From positions 1 to 14,714 of the forward strand of contig CAJUSQ010000075.1 of NCBI GenBank assembly GCA_910588885.1: a DNA stretch of 14,714 nucleotides, written 5' to 3'. The translations under genes were made by a program, and so were the position numbers. Numbering within the stretch: the stretch's first letter is position 1; every line of letters starts with the position of its first letter. The DNA comes from an uncultured Lachnospiraceae bacterium. GTDB lineage: Bacteria > Bacillota > Clostridia > Lachnospirales > Lachnospiraceae. Below, one piece after another: positions 8,103-14,714 of this stretch. The notes below the pieces were generated by a model, which saw nothing but the letters and a program-made list of their open reading frames with translations, did not search any database and had not been told where the DNA came from.

Positions 8103-10820
8103 GGACTCAATGATTTTCTCCAACATTTCCAGCACCTGCTGGTCTGTGTCCGTCCCCTGGATAAAGGAGGAGCGAAGCCCGCATTCCCGTATCCGTTCGA
8201 TCCATTCCAACGCCTTTTCCCGGCTTACGGTATGATAGAGCATTCCATAGTAAATATAGGCCATTTCATTGGAAACATTGGTGTGAAACACGGTAGGGTC
8301 GTCCGAATTGATGCAGACCATCACGTTTTCCTCCCCATCCGGATCATTCAATTGATAAATCTGGTTTTCCGTAATTTTATCCACCTCCCCGATGGCCAGA
8401 TTGGAGGAGGGATTTACCTCTACCACGATCCCCTTCCGGCTCAGCTTTTTCCGCAGGGCTTTCTGCAATGCTTTCGTAATTTGAAGATCCTGCCGGGTCA
8501 CCTCATAATCTATGGGCTCCTCCATTTTCAGTAAAAATTTCCGGCAATGGCGGGCGAACACCAGTTTGTCACTGTTCCAGATCATTTCACCGCAGGCCCC
8601 CGCCCTGACCGCTGCGCAAAAGCCTGATTCTGCCGCGCTTCCGCATAGGGCCGCCTGCTCGGAAACGGGCCGCCGGAACAGATTCCGGTATCCCTCTGCC
8701 AGCATCTGCAGGGGAATGCTCTGGGAATTTCCGTAAATCCTCTGGGCCAGCTCCTGGATGCGCCGCTCCATATACGCCAGCAGCGTCGAGGGGACATGGA
8801 TAAAATCCTGACTTAACACATCATAGGCCCAGATATAGTTTTCCAGGGCTTCTATCCCGGGCATTACCACAAATGGGCTGCACCGTCCCCATTGCTTCGG
8901 GGAAATTCCCAGGGCCGTCCCATGGCCAATCCGGTCCCCTGCATGAAATTTCAGGTACGTCACCGCCTCGTCCATCCGCCGAAGTCCCGACAACATGTGG
9001 CGAAAATCCTCTCCTGCATGAAAGGTAAACCGCAGGCTCTGCCGCTGGGAGCCGTCATATCCGATCCGTTCCAGGGAACTGACCCTGGCCCTTTCATAGG
9101 CTTCCGTAAAAACCCAGGTGGGCGTAGCGTTTTCCAGGCTGGCCGCGTCCAGCCCCACTATATAGCGGTCCAGCCCTTCAATTTCGTCCCGCAGCTTCCG
9201 CATCCGCGAAACATCCCGAACATATCTTTCCTGCAGCAGGCCGAACTGGAGCTTTTCCTTCTGCTCCTGCCCGTCCAGGAAACACTTTTCCGGCGTATAC
9301 TCATCCTCTTTCTTGATTAAATGAAAAATCAGGCCCACCCGGGGAAAGGGCCTTACCGCCTCATAGCTTCCGTCCTGCCGCTTTCTGCAGTAATCCTCCC
9401 TTAAGACATTTTGATAAGCTTCCAGAAACGCCCGGATGCTTTTCCGAAACCGCCCGTCCTTCCCGTCAATGGAGGCCCGGAATTCGATCTTTTTCAAATC
9501 CCGGTTCTGGAACTGCTTGCGCATGGCCAGCTCCCAATAAGCCGTCTGCCCATTGACGCTGTCCGCTCTTCCGGCCATGTACCCATAAAAACGGTTCATT
9601 CCCGAATCCTTATGATAAAATTCCTTCTGAAAATAGTCCAGGCCCCGCACCGTTTTCTTCTGTACCGTACATCCGAACACATAGTTTTTGATGCGCAGAT
9701 ATTGCAGGAGATACCGGATCAGCCGCTGCTCCTCCTTCCCGGCCTGCTTCTTTTCCAGCTGCTCTTTTAGAAATTTCATTCCATAGAACAGAAAAATATG
9801 CTCATCCGAGGTATGTACCTGAACCGGGACCTGAAAGATTTCCTGCATCAGCGTCCTGCCCTCCGGCAATTTCGGAAGCTCCGAAAGCAGGGCCTCCCAC
9901 TGCCTCTGATAAAAAGCAAGCACCTCGTGCTTTGCCCTCCCCTCGTCCATGGCGCCCCACCGGCTGCGATAAAGCTCCTTCAAATTCTTTCCCCGTTCAA
10001 AATTGCGGATCAGGGCTTCCAGCCCTCTGTTTCGAACATATATTCCATCCCAATCATGCCCTTTTAGCTTCAGCCCAATCCAGACCCGGACAAGCGCCGC
10101 CGCAAGCAGGAAAAAGAGTCCTTCCCCTTCCGACACATTCCCGTCGCTTAATTTCAGATCCAGACCCTCCTGCACTTTCATCCCCATGCTGCTTAGGGGC
10201 ATCATCAACGCTTCCCAAATTTCCAGAAAAGAAACGGAAACCCCTTTATGCAGGTGGTTTTCCGCTACTCCCCCTTTCAGTACTGCCGCCAGCTGCTGAT
10301 CCGCCGCTTCAATCTGCCCATAATAATGATTCAGGCACCGGATGTCATTTTCCGGATTCTGCACGATATAGAACATGATCATAAAATCCAGAGGAATATG
10401 CATATTCATGCTGTGAAACAGAAAAATCTTATTGATATCCCCGAATCCGCCCAGAAATTCCCTGTCCCTTTTGCTTTTCCAATATTTAAACACAATCTGG
10501 CCGTCCCGCTGGGAAATCATGGAACGCATCATATTATAAAAGCAGTTTCCATACAGGCGGTACGCCTCGGGATACCGGTTTGCCCGGAATGGATACAGAT
10601 AAAACTTTTCCAGATACAGGTAAATTTCATCGTAGGAATAAACGGAACCGTTCCGCTGAATATTTCTTATTAAATCCTGTTTTAACTTTTCTTCCAGATA
10701 TTTCCGTTCTTCCTTCCCCTCTGCCCGGGCCATTTCTTCAAAATAATCCTGTAAGAAAAAATCCATAGAGGCAAAGGGATAGCATAAAATCAAAAGATAC
10801 CGGTTTATCGTATCGTTCAT
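8097..10820 (-). CDS. rdrB: RADAR system adenosine deaminase RdrB
   Basis: This is a 907-aa adenosine deaminase-like protein, more than twice the size of ordinary ADA. The metal-dependent deaminase motifs are intact: NHLHKG (188-193, zinc ligands H189 and H191), FHAGED (600-605, zinc ligand H601 and catalytic E604), RIGHG (630-634, catalytic H633), EVNPSSN (801-807) and NSDDP (838-842, zinc ligand D840, then D841). The first two motifs are about 410 residues apart, so a large insertion splits the barrel, and about 180 residues precede the first motif. Both traits match RdrB of RADAR. Known: RdrB forms a large shell and, with RdrA, deaminates adenosine during phage infection; RNA editing was reported first and ATP/dATP conversion to inosine nucleotides later. 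It starts 28 bases after the ATPase gene with AAGGAG 8 bases before the ATG. An Ala/Gly/Cys-rich stretch (about 719-748) may be a lineage-specific loop. A plain AMP/adenosine deaminase is unlikely given size and partner. Confidence 0.88.
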   Translation of the reverse strand: MNDTINRYLLILCYPFASMDFFLQDYFEEMARAEGKEERKYLEEKLKQDLIRNIQRNGSVYSYDEIYLYLEKFYLYPFRANRYPEAYRLYGNCFYNMMRSMISQRDGQIVFKYWKSKRDREFLGGFGDINKIFLFHSMNMHIPLDFMIMFYIVQNPENDIRCLNHYYGQIEAADQQLAAVLKGGVAENHLHKGVSVSFLEIWEALMMPLSSMGMKVQEGLDLKLSDGNVSEGEGLFFLLAAALVRVWIGLKLKGHDWDGIYVRNRGLEALIRNFERGKNLKELYRSRWGAMDEGRAKHEVLAFYQRQWEALLSELPKLPEGRTLMQEIFQVPVQVHTSDEHIFLFYGMKFLKEQLEKKQAGKEEQRLIRYLLQYLRIKNYVFGCTVQKKTVRGLDYFQKEFYHKDSGMNRFYGYMAGRADSVNGQTAYWELAMRKQFQNRDLKKIEFRASIDGKDGRFRKSIRAFLEAYQNVLREDYCRKRQDGSYEAVRPFPRVGLIFHLIKKEDEYTPEKCFLDGQEQKEKLQFGLLQERYVRDVSRMRKLRDEIEGLDRYIVGLDAASLENATPTWVFTEAYERARVSSLERIGYDGSQRQSLRFTFHAGEDFRHMLSGLRRMDEAVTYLKFHAGDRIGHGTALGISPKQWGRCSPFVVMPGIEALENYIWAYDVLSQDFIHVPSTLLAYMERRIQELAQRIYGNSQSIPLQMLAEGYRNLFRRPVSEQAALCGSAAESGFCAAVRAGACGEMIWNSDKLVFARHCRKFLLKMEEPIDYEVTRQDLQITKALQKALRKKLSRKGIVVEVNPSSNLAIGEVDKITENQIYQLNDPDGEENVMVCINSDDPTVFHTNVSNEMAYIYYGMLYHTVSREKALEWIERIRECGLRSSFIQGTDTDQQVLEMLEKIIESL

Positions 10821-10848
10821 GTCTGCCGCTCCTTATTTCCAGCAATGC

Positions 10849-13800
10849 TTAAAACAGTGCTTCAAATTCTTCCTCCGTCAAGGTCAGTTCCGGGCGGAGG
10901 GCTTCGTAAATTTCATTGGAAATCCAACGGTCCGCCAGGACTTCGCTTTCCAGAAGAGAATCCACAAGCCTTGCGATCTCCTCCTCCTGTGCGCCTGCCT
11001 TGGCAGCGTCGCTGTCGTTTTCCTGATAGCAGCGGAGAAGGCTGTGGAGGAAAAACAAGTATGTTTTAACGGGGATTTCCATTTCCTGAGCCTGCCGGAT
11101 TTCTTCCAACTCCCGTTTGGAAATTCCATAGATTTTCTTCATTCCGTCGATTCTCTCTTTTTGTATTAAATACTGTACATAAGGCTCATTAATCCGGAAC
11201 ATTTTTTCACATAGTTTTCCGGATATTCCGTTCAAAAACTTAAACCAGGATTTGATTTTTTCTCTTTTTTCTTCTAAGGTAAGATTTTGATTTTCGGCAT
11301 CCAAAATACGGTTTTTCTCTGTCTCATAATCCAATCCACCCTTCGTCTCTCCCGGTTTTGCACCGTTCGTTCCTCCAGCCGCATTTTCCAGAGTCCCATT
11401 GCCTTGATCGATTACATCGCTTGATATGCACTGCATAATCTTTTGATTTGCAATCACAGACTGTCCCATCCTCTGTTTGAATCCTTCCAAAAGCTCTGAC
11501 TCCCTTTTCCGCAATTCCTCTTGTACAAGCTGCCAGTCATCGGTATGAAGTACCAGGGGCAGTTCCCGCAGCTCCATCAAAAGCCGCCGGGCCTCCTGCT
11601 TCCCATACCGAACCCGGGGATGATTCGTCAAAAATTCTTCTATGATACACTGCAGTACAAGAACCTGTTCCAGTTCCATATAATATTTTCCGTTTGAGAA
11701 CATTTGTTCTGATCCGCCTTTTACTGATTCCGTTTGTTCTGTTCCCGGATCTGCTGTTCCCGGATTTGCCGTATTCGGATTTGCCGTTCCCGGATTTGCT
11801 GTTCCTGCTCCAGATCTTTGCCCGGCACGGGGCCATAAAAACAAATCCACGTTCCCTTTTAACCGACGCACAAGGGCCGTTCCCGTACTGCCCTTATAAC
11901 AATCTTTTAATTCCTGATAGCTGCCCTTTAACAAATCCGAAGCGTCAAAAATCACCCTGCCCTTTGTCATCCCAGACACGGCCGCCTCTTTTTTCCTCTC
12001 CAAATAGGGGTATACCTTTTCTTTCACATATTGCCGGTTCCAAAGGCCCTTTTCATCCAGCTGCCGGATTACGCCGATTTCTTTTTCTTCTTCCCCGGTA
12101 AGGGGGCCATAATCTCCCTGGCTTAGCTTTTTCACCTGATATTGATCCATCACCGGTTCCATCCGGCTCATACAGGTCTTGGTCAGTCCCCTGGATATCA
12201 GGCTTTTCTGCATCCGGAAAAGATCAAATTCTATCCTTGGCTTTCCATTTTCCGTGAATTTTTTCTCCCTGCAGCGTGCCTCGAAATAGATCCAATACAG
12301 CAATTTTTCATGTTCATATACAATATTCTGCATTGCTGTTTTCGCAGCTTCTACTGGAAGCAATTCCATACAATCCCATATGCTTCCCTCTATCGCTGCA
12401 AAACGTATGTTTGCCAAATCAGGGCCTTTTTCCCAAAAATATCTCCCTGGGGCATGCATCTCCAAAAGCCGCTCCCCATAGATCACCTTTGGATTCAGGG
12501 GAAGCCGGTCCAAAAGCCAGTTCAGCTCCTCCGGCATCCGCAGATACAGCGCAGCCAGGCTCTCCTTGATTCCTTCCGCCCCTTCCTCCATGGCAGAAAC
12601 GGCTTTCATCAGCCCATAGGCAATCTTATAAATACGCTCCGATTCCGTCTGCTCTTTCTTCTGGTCCCCGTTCCCTTGCCTGTCCGGCCCATTTTGCAGC
12701 CCGTTCCCTATTTTCCGGGAATTTGTTCCTTTCCGGTCTTCCAGGATTTGGCAGATGGTTTCCCGGCCAAGATACCGCAATAGATAGATTCCCAGCAGAA
12801 AATCACTCTCCCGGAACAGACAGCCCAAAACACCCTGGGCATCCTTTTGGAAATTTTCTTTAAGGGCAAGAGACACTTCCACTCTTTGGGCGCTGATCTT
12901 TCCTTCTATGGCTTCCTCCCGTATGTACTCCTCCAACACCCGGTTTTTCAGTTCCCCATATGCTTCATCCTTTTCCACCTGAAACAGGCCGGATACAAAA
13001 TCCACCCACAAAAACAATGCAAAACGGCATACGGGATCGAATGTTTGTTCCCCTTCGTACTCCCCTTTTTCCGGATACAGCCAGTGAAGGGCATTTTGGA
13101 AATTTACCTTCACCCCTTCTTCCGTCCCCGTGACAATCCGGCGGAACAGCTGCTCCTTATATTTGACAAACAAGGGCTTTGCATCCACAATGGTTTCCAC
13201 CAGCCTCCAAAGCTCTCCCTGCAAACGGCTGCCGGCTGCCGGCTTCCCATCGGGCCCTTGTTCTCCATGCAGCTCCTGCTTCCCATAAGGCCCTTGTTCT
13301 CCATGCAGCTCCTGCTGCTCCGTGATTTCCAACAGCACATTATAGACATTATTCAGGCCCCGGGAGGTATCGTCGAACAAATGGTATGCCACGGGCAGAA
13401 ATTCCCTTTTTCCCTGATCCTCATAGATAAAATAGGAACGTTCCAATCGCCCGGCGATTACCTCCGTCAGCAGCTGAGCCAGATTTTTCTGTCCGGTATG
13501 GATCGTTTCCCCCGGTTCCCCGGAAATCCCCCGCAAATCACCATCCTCGGCAGCTTCCTTTGCAATTTCGTATTTGCCCCGTTCCTCCAGTGACCAGTAT
13601 TTAATGGTCCTGCGGTAAGCAGGCGGGATGATTTTCTTCAAATATTCATAGGCCAGCGTCTTCTTACGCTCCACCAGGGAACTGACCTCCTCCGCTTCCA
13701 TGGTCGAATAATAGGCCCGCTCAAATACCTTTGCATCCAATGCCTGTTCCTGCCGAAGGAAATCCAGGGCCAGGGCTTCTTCAAAGGTTTTGGTATCTCC

Positions 13801-14538
13801 GGAAATAAAAGTGACAATCCTGGGATGGGACAAATAGGAAAGCAAGGTCTTCACCACATCCGTGCACCGGGTCGTACTTAAATCAATATCATCAATAAAG
13901 AAAAAAAGCAGTCCCTCTGAAGCCAGATTCCCCTCCTGGGCCCCTTCAAAAAGCATCTTGATAAAATAGTGGAACTGCCGGATAAATTCCGTGTCCGAAT
14001 TAAACACTTCCTTTGTCTTGTCCACATAAGTTTGCTCCGTCGTAAACTGCTGAATCAAAATGTCGCGGTAGTCCTTTTTAATATAACAGTATTTTTTTAC
14101 TAATTTATCATAAGCCTTCTCCAAACTGCTTCTTCCCCGGTAAATACATTCCCCGTTTCCTTCAAACTGCCTTGCGTTTTCCCGCTCCTCCACGACAGGC
14201 TTCAGCATTCCCAGGATTACATCCATTAAAATCGTCCCGTCAGACATATTTTCCGGAACGATAATCGGCAGGATCACATCCCGGCGTCTTTTTTCGTTCT
14301 CTTTTGTCAGTTTGTGATGAAATGTCCGTAAAATCGACGTTTTTCCGGCTCCGCGGCAGCCCATAATCCCGATATTATTGGTTTTCTGTTCATACTCCTC
14401 CCCGCTTTCCCCCATTTCCGGGACCTGGCTGCGGAACAGGGCAATTTGTTCATATACCGATTCCGCATTGGGAAGAATCGCCCGCATTTCCGAATCCGAT
14501 AAAATCCTTGCTCCTAATTTACTCTTCCGTCTCTTCAT
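10849..14538 (-). CDS. rdrA: RADAR system ATPase RdrA (large P-loop NTPase)
   Basis: Numbered from the ATG at 14538, this protein has 1229 aa. An N-terminal P-loop NTPase module carries Walker A GCRGAGKTS (60-68) and a hydrophobic Walker B, LLFFFIDDID (210-219), followed by ISGD (about 245-248, sensor-like). The remaining roughly 900 residues are largely helical-looking with no family I can name. Identity as RdrA rests on this ATPase plus the adjacent RdrB. Known: RdrA forms rings and works with RdrB against phage. It is longer than the roughly 900 aa I recall for described RdrA, partly through four Gly/Asn/Pro-rich linkers. An upstream in-frame ATG at 14565 would give 1238 aa but lacks a Shine-Dalgarno; the ATG at 14538 has AAAGGA nine bases upstream, so I prefer it. 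A promoter lies at 14640-14612. No transmembrane segment is evident. Confidence 0.82.
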   Translation of the reverse strand: MKRRKSKLGARILSDSEMRAILPNAESVYEQIALFRSQVPEMGESGEEYEQKTNNIGIMGCRGAGKTSILRTFHHKLTKENEKRRRDVILPIIVPENMSDGTILMDVILGMLKPVVEERENARQFEGNGECIYRGRSSLEKAYDKLVKKYCYIKKDYRDILIQQFTTEQTYVDKTKEVFNSDTEFIRQFHYFIKMLFEGAQEGNLASEGLLFFFIDDIDLSTTRCTDVVKTLLSYLSHPRIVTFISGDTKTFEEALALDFLRQEQALDAKVFERAYYSTMEAEEVSSLVERKKTLAYEYLKKIIPPAYRRTIKYWSLEERGKYEIAKEAAEDGDLRGISGEPGETIHTGQKNLAQLLTEVIAGRLERSYFIYEDQGKREFLPVAYHLFDDTSRGLNNVYNVLLEITEQQELHGEQGPYGKQELHGEQGPDGKPAAGSRLQGELWRLVETIVDAKPLFVKYKEQLFRRIVTGTEEGVKVNFQNALHWLYPEKGEYEGEQTFDPVCRFALFLWVDFVSGLFQVEKDEAYGELKNRVLEEYIREEAIEGKISAQRVEVSLALKENFQKDAQGVLGCLFRESDFLLGIYLLRYLGRETICQILEDRKGTNSRKIGNGLQNGPDRQGNGDQKKEQTESERIYKIAYGLMKAVSAMEEGAEGIKESLAALYLRMPEELNWLLDRLPLNPKVIYGERLLEMHAPGRYFWEKGPDLANIRFAAIEGSIWDCMELLPVEAAKTAMQNIVYEHEKLLYWIYFEARCREKKFTENGKPRIEFDLFRMQKSLISRGLTKTCMSRMEPVMDQYQVKKLSQGDYGPLTGEEEKEIGVIRQLDEKGLWNRQYVKEKVYPYLERKKEAAVSGMTKGRVIFDASDLLKGSYQELKDCYKGSTGTALVRRLKGNVDLFLWPRAGQRSGAGTANPGTANPNTANPGTADPGTEQTESVKGGSEQMFSNGKYYMELEQVLVLQCIIEEFLTNHPRVRYGKQEARRLLMELRELPLVLHTDDWQLVQEELRKRESELLEGFKQRMGQSVIANQKIMQCISSDVIDQGNGTLENAAGGTNGAKPGETKGGLDYETEKNRILDAENQNLTLEEKREKIKSWFKFLNGISGKLCEKMFRINEPYVQYLIQKERIDGMKKIYGISKRELEEIRQAQEMEIPVKTYLFFLHSLLRCYQENDSDAAKAGAQEEEIARLVDSLLESEVLADRWISNEIYEALRPELTLTEEEFEALF
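11741..11800. repeat. Four 15-bp tandem repeats inside rdrA
   Basis: Four head-to-tail 15-base units are visible: gttcccggatctgct (11741-11755), gttcccggatttgcc (11756), gtattcggatttgcc (11771) and gttcccggatttgct (11786). They differ at one to three positions. Read on the minus strand in the rdrA frame they encode a pentapeptide repeat of the type GTANP/NTANP/GTADP, in a linker near residues 913-933. The unit is a multiple of three, so copy-number change would alter linker length without a frameshift. Confidence 0.9.
13243..13314. repeat. Two 36-bp tandem repeats inside rdrA
   Basis: Two adjacent 36-base units (13243-13278 and 13279-13314) are identical except at two neighbouring positions (tcggg against taagg). 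They encode the 12-residue repeat QELHGEQGP(Y/D)GK twice in frame, at about residues 409-432 of the 1229-aa form. The near identity points to a recent in-frame duplication by slippage or unequal recombination. Confidence 0.92.
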
Positions 14539-14547
14539 TTCCGTGGT

Positions 14548-14553
14548 TCCTTT
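14548..14553 (-). promoter_or_regulatory. Ribosome binding site that favours the internal rdrA start
   Basis: AAAGGA on the minus strand (14553-14548) lies 9 bases before the ATG at 14538. The alternative ATG at 14565 is preceded only by AAAGAATACAGA. This supports the shorter rdrA product, though the upstream start is not excluded. Confidence 0.5.
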
Positions 14554-14611
14554 CCCTTTTTTCATTCTGTATTCTTTATTTTTTTAATCATACCGTAATA
14601 TTTCTTTTTCT

Positions 14612-14640
14612 ATTATACGAAAAAATACCGGAATCATCAA
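14612..14640 (-). promoter_or_regulatory. Sigma-A-type promoter of the rdrA-rdrB operon
   Basis: On the minus strand the -35 box TTGATG (14640-14635) and a perfect -10 box TATAAT (14617-14612) are separated by 17 bases. The start site would be near 14605, about 40 bases before the first possible rdrA ATG and about 67 before the preferred one. The promoter sits between the 8-base arms of an inverted repeat, AATATTTC at 14597-14604 and GAAATATT at 14642-14649, which could be a regulator site. Confidence 0.72.
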
Positions 14641-14657
14641 TGAAATATTTTGCGCTG

Positions 14658-14690
14658 GCTACTGTTCACACCCATGGCGTTCACAGTAAC
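14658..14690. repeat. Imperfect palindrome upstream of the RADAR promoter
   Basis: The arms gctactgttcac (14658-14669) and gttcacagtaac (14679-14690) can pair at 9 of 12 positions around a 9-base loop, including a perfect TACTGT/ACAGTA core. The same arms share the direct repeat gttcaca (14664-14670 and 14679-14685). No T-run follows on either strand, so an intrinsic terminator is unlikely. It could be a dispersed intergenic (REP-like) element. The rest of 14691-14714 shows no supportable gene. Confidence 0.35.
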
Positions 14691-14714
14691 GAATCCGGCC
14701 TATTTAAAGTTGCC

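Noticed and set aside
12142..13593. Long plus-strand open frames (213 and 248 codons) opposite rdrA
   Set aside because: They are antisense to a well-supported gene, have no Shine-Dalgarno of note and translate to Phe/Pro/His/Leu-rich sequence typical of the shadow of biased codons. Similar plus-strand frames opposite every other gene were dropped for the same reason.
14674..14714. Plus-strand ATG frame open to the right edge
   Set aside because: Only 13 codons are visible, no ribosome binding site precedes it, and it lies inside the palindromic element.
1..14714. CRISPR array, tRNA, rRNA, insertion sequence or integrase
   Set aside because: No regularly spaced repeats, no cloverleaf or rRNA-like segment and no transposase or integrase motifs were seen on either strand.

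Overview
All supported genes lie on the minus strand, so the window reads from right to left. Gene content and order point to a clostridial Bacillota genome, most likely Lachnospiraceae. The evidence is a tightly packed priA-def-fmt-(yugP-type zincin)-rsmB-rlmN-PP2C-PASTA-kinase-type block with AGGAGG-type ribosome binding sites and moderate G+C. The taxonomic call is inference; no rRNA or tRNA gene is present.

Region 1 (about 14714 to 8097) holds a two-gene anti-phage system. The first gene encodes a very large P-loop ATPase of 1229 or 1238 aa. It is followed 28 bases later by a 907-aa protein carrying every active-site motif of adenosine deaminases. The pairing, order and architecture match RADAR: RdrA ATPase plus RdrB deaminase. 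A well-formed sigma-A-type promoter precedes rdrA at 14640-14612. No rdrC or rdrD accessory gene is visible. The ATPase is longer than the roughly 900 aa I recall for described RdrA proteins and contains four Gly/Asn/Pro-rich linkers, two of them built from perfect or near-perfect in-frame DNA tandem repeats. An imperfect palindrome near the right edge may be a dispersed intergenic element.

Region 2 (8102 to 1) is a housekeeping operon. A second good promoter has a -35 box formed from the last leucine codon plus the stop codon of rdrB. It drives priA (replication restart helicase), def and fmt (N-formyl-methionine metabolism of nascent proteins), a membrane zinc metallopeptidase, rsmB and rlmN (rRNA methyltransferases), a PP2C-type protein phosphatase, and the start of a PrkC-type Ser/Thr kinase that runs off the left end. 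From def onward, adjacent genes overlap or are separated by at most 28 bases, and one pair overlaps by ATGA, so this is a single transcription unit.

Together the window shows a RADAR defence islet fitted against the 5' end of a conserved translation and replication operon. No integrase, transposase, tRNA, CRISPR array or convincing intrinsic terminator was found. No gene-free stretch exceeds about 175 bases.
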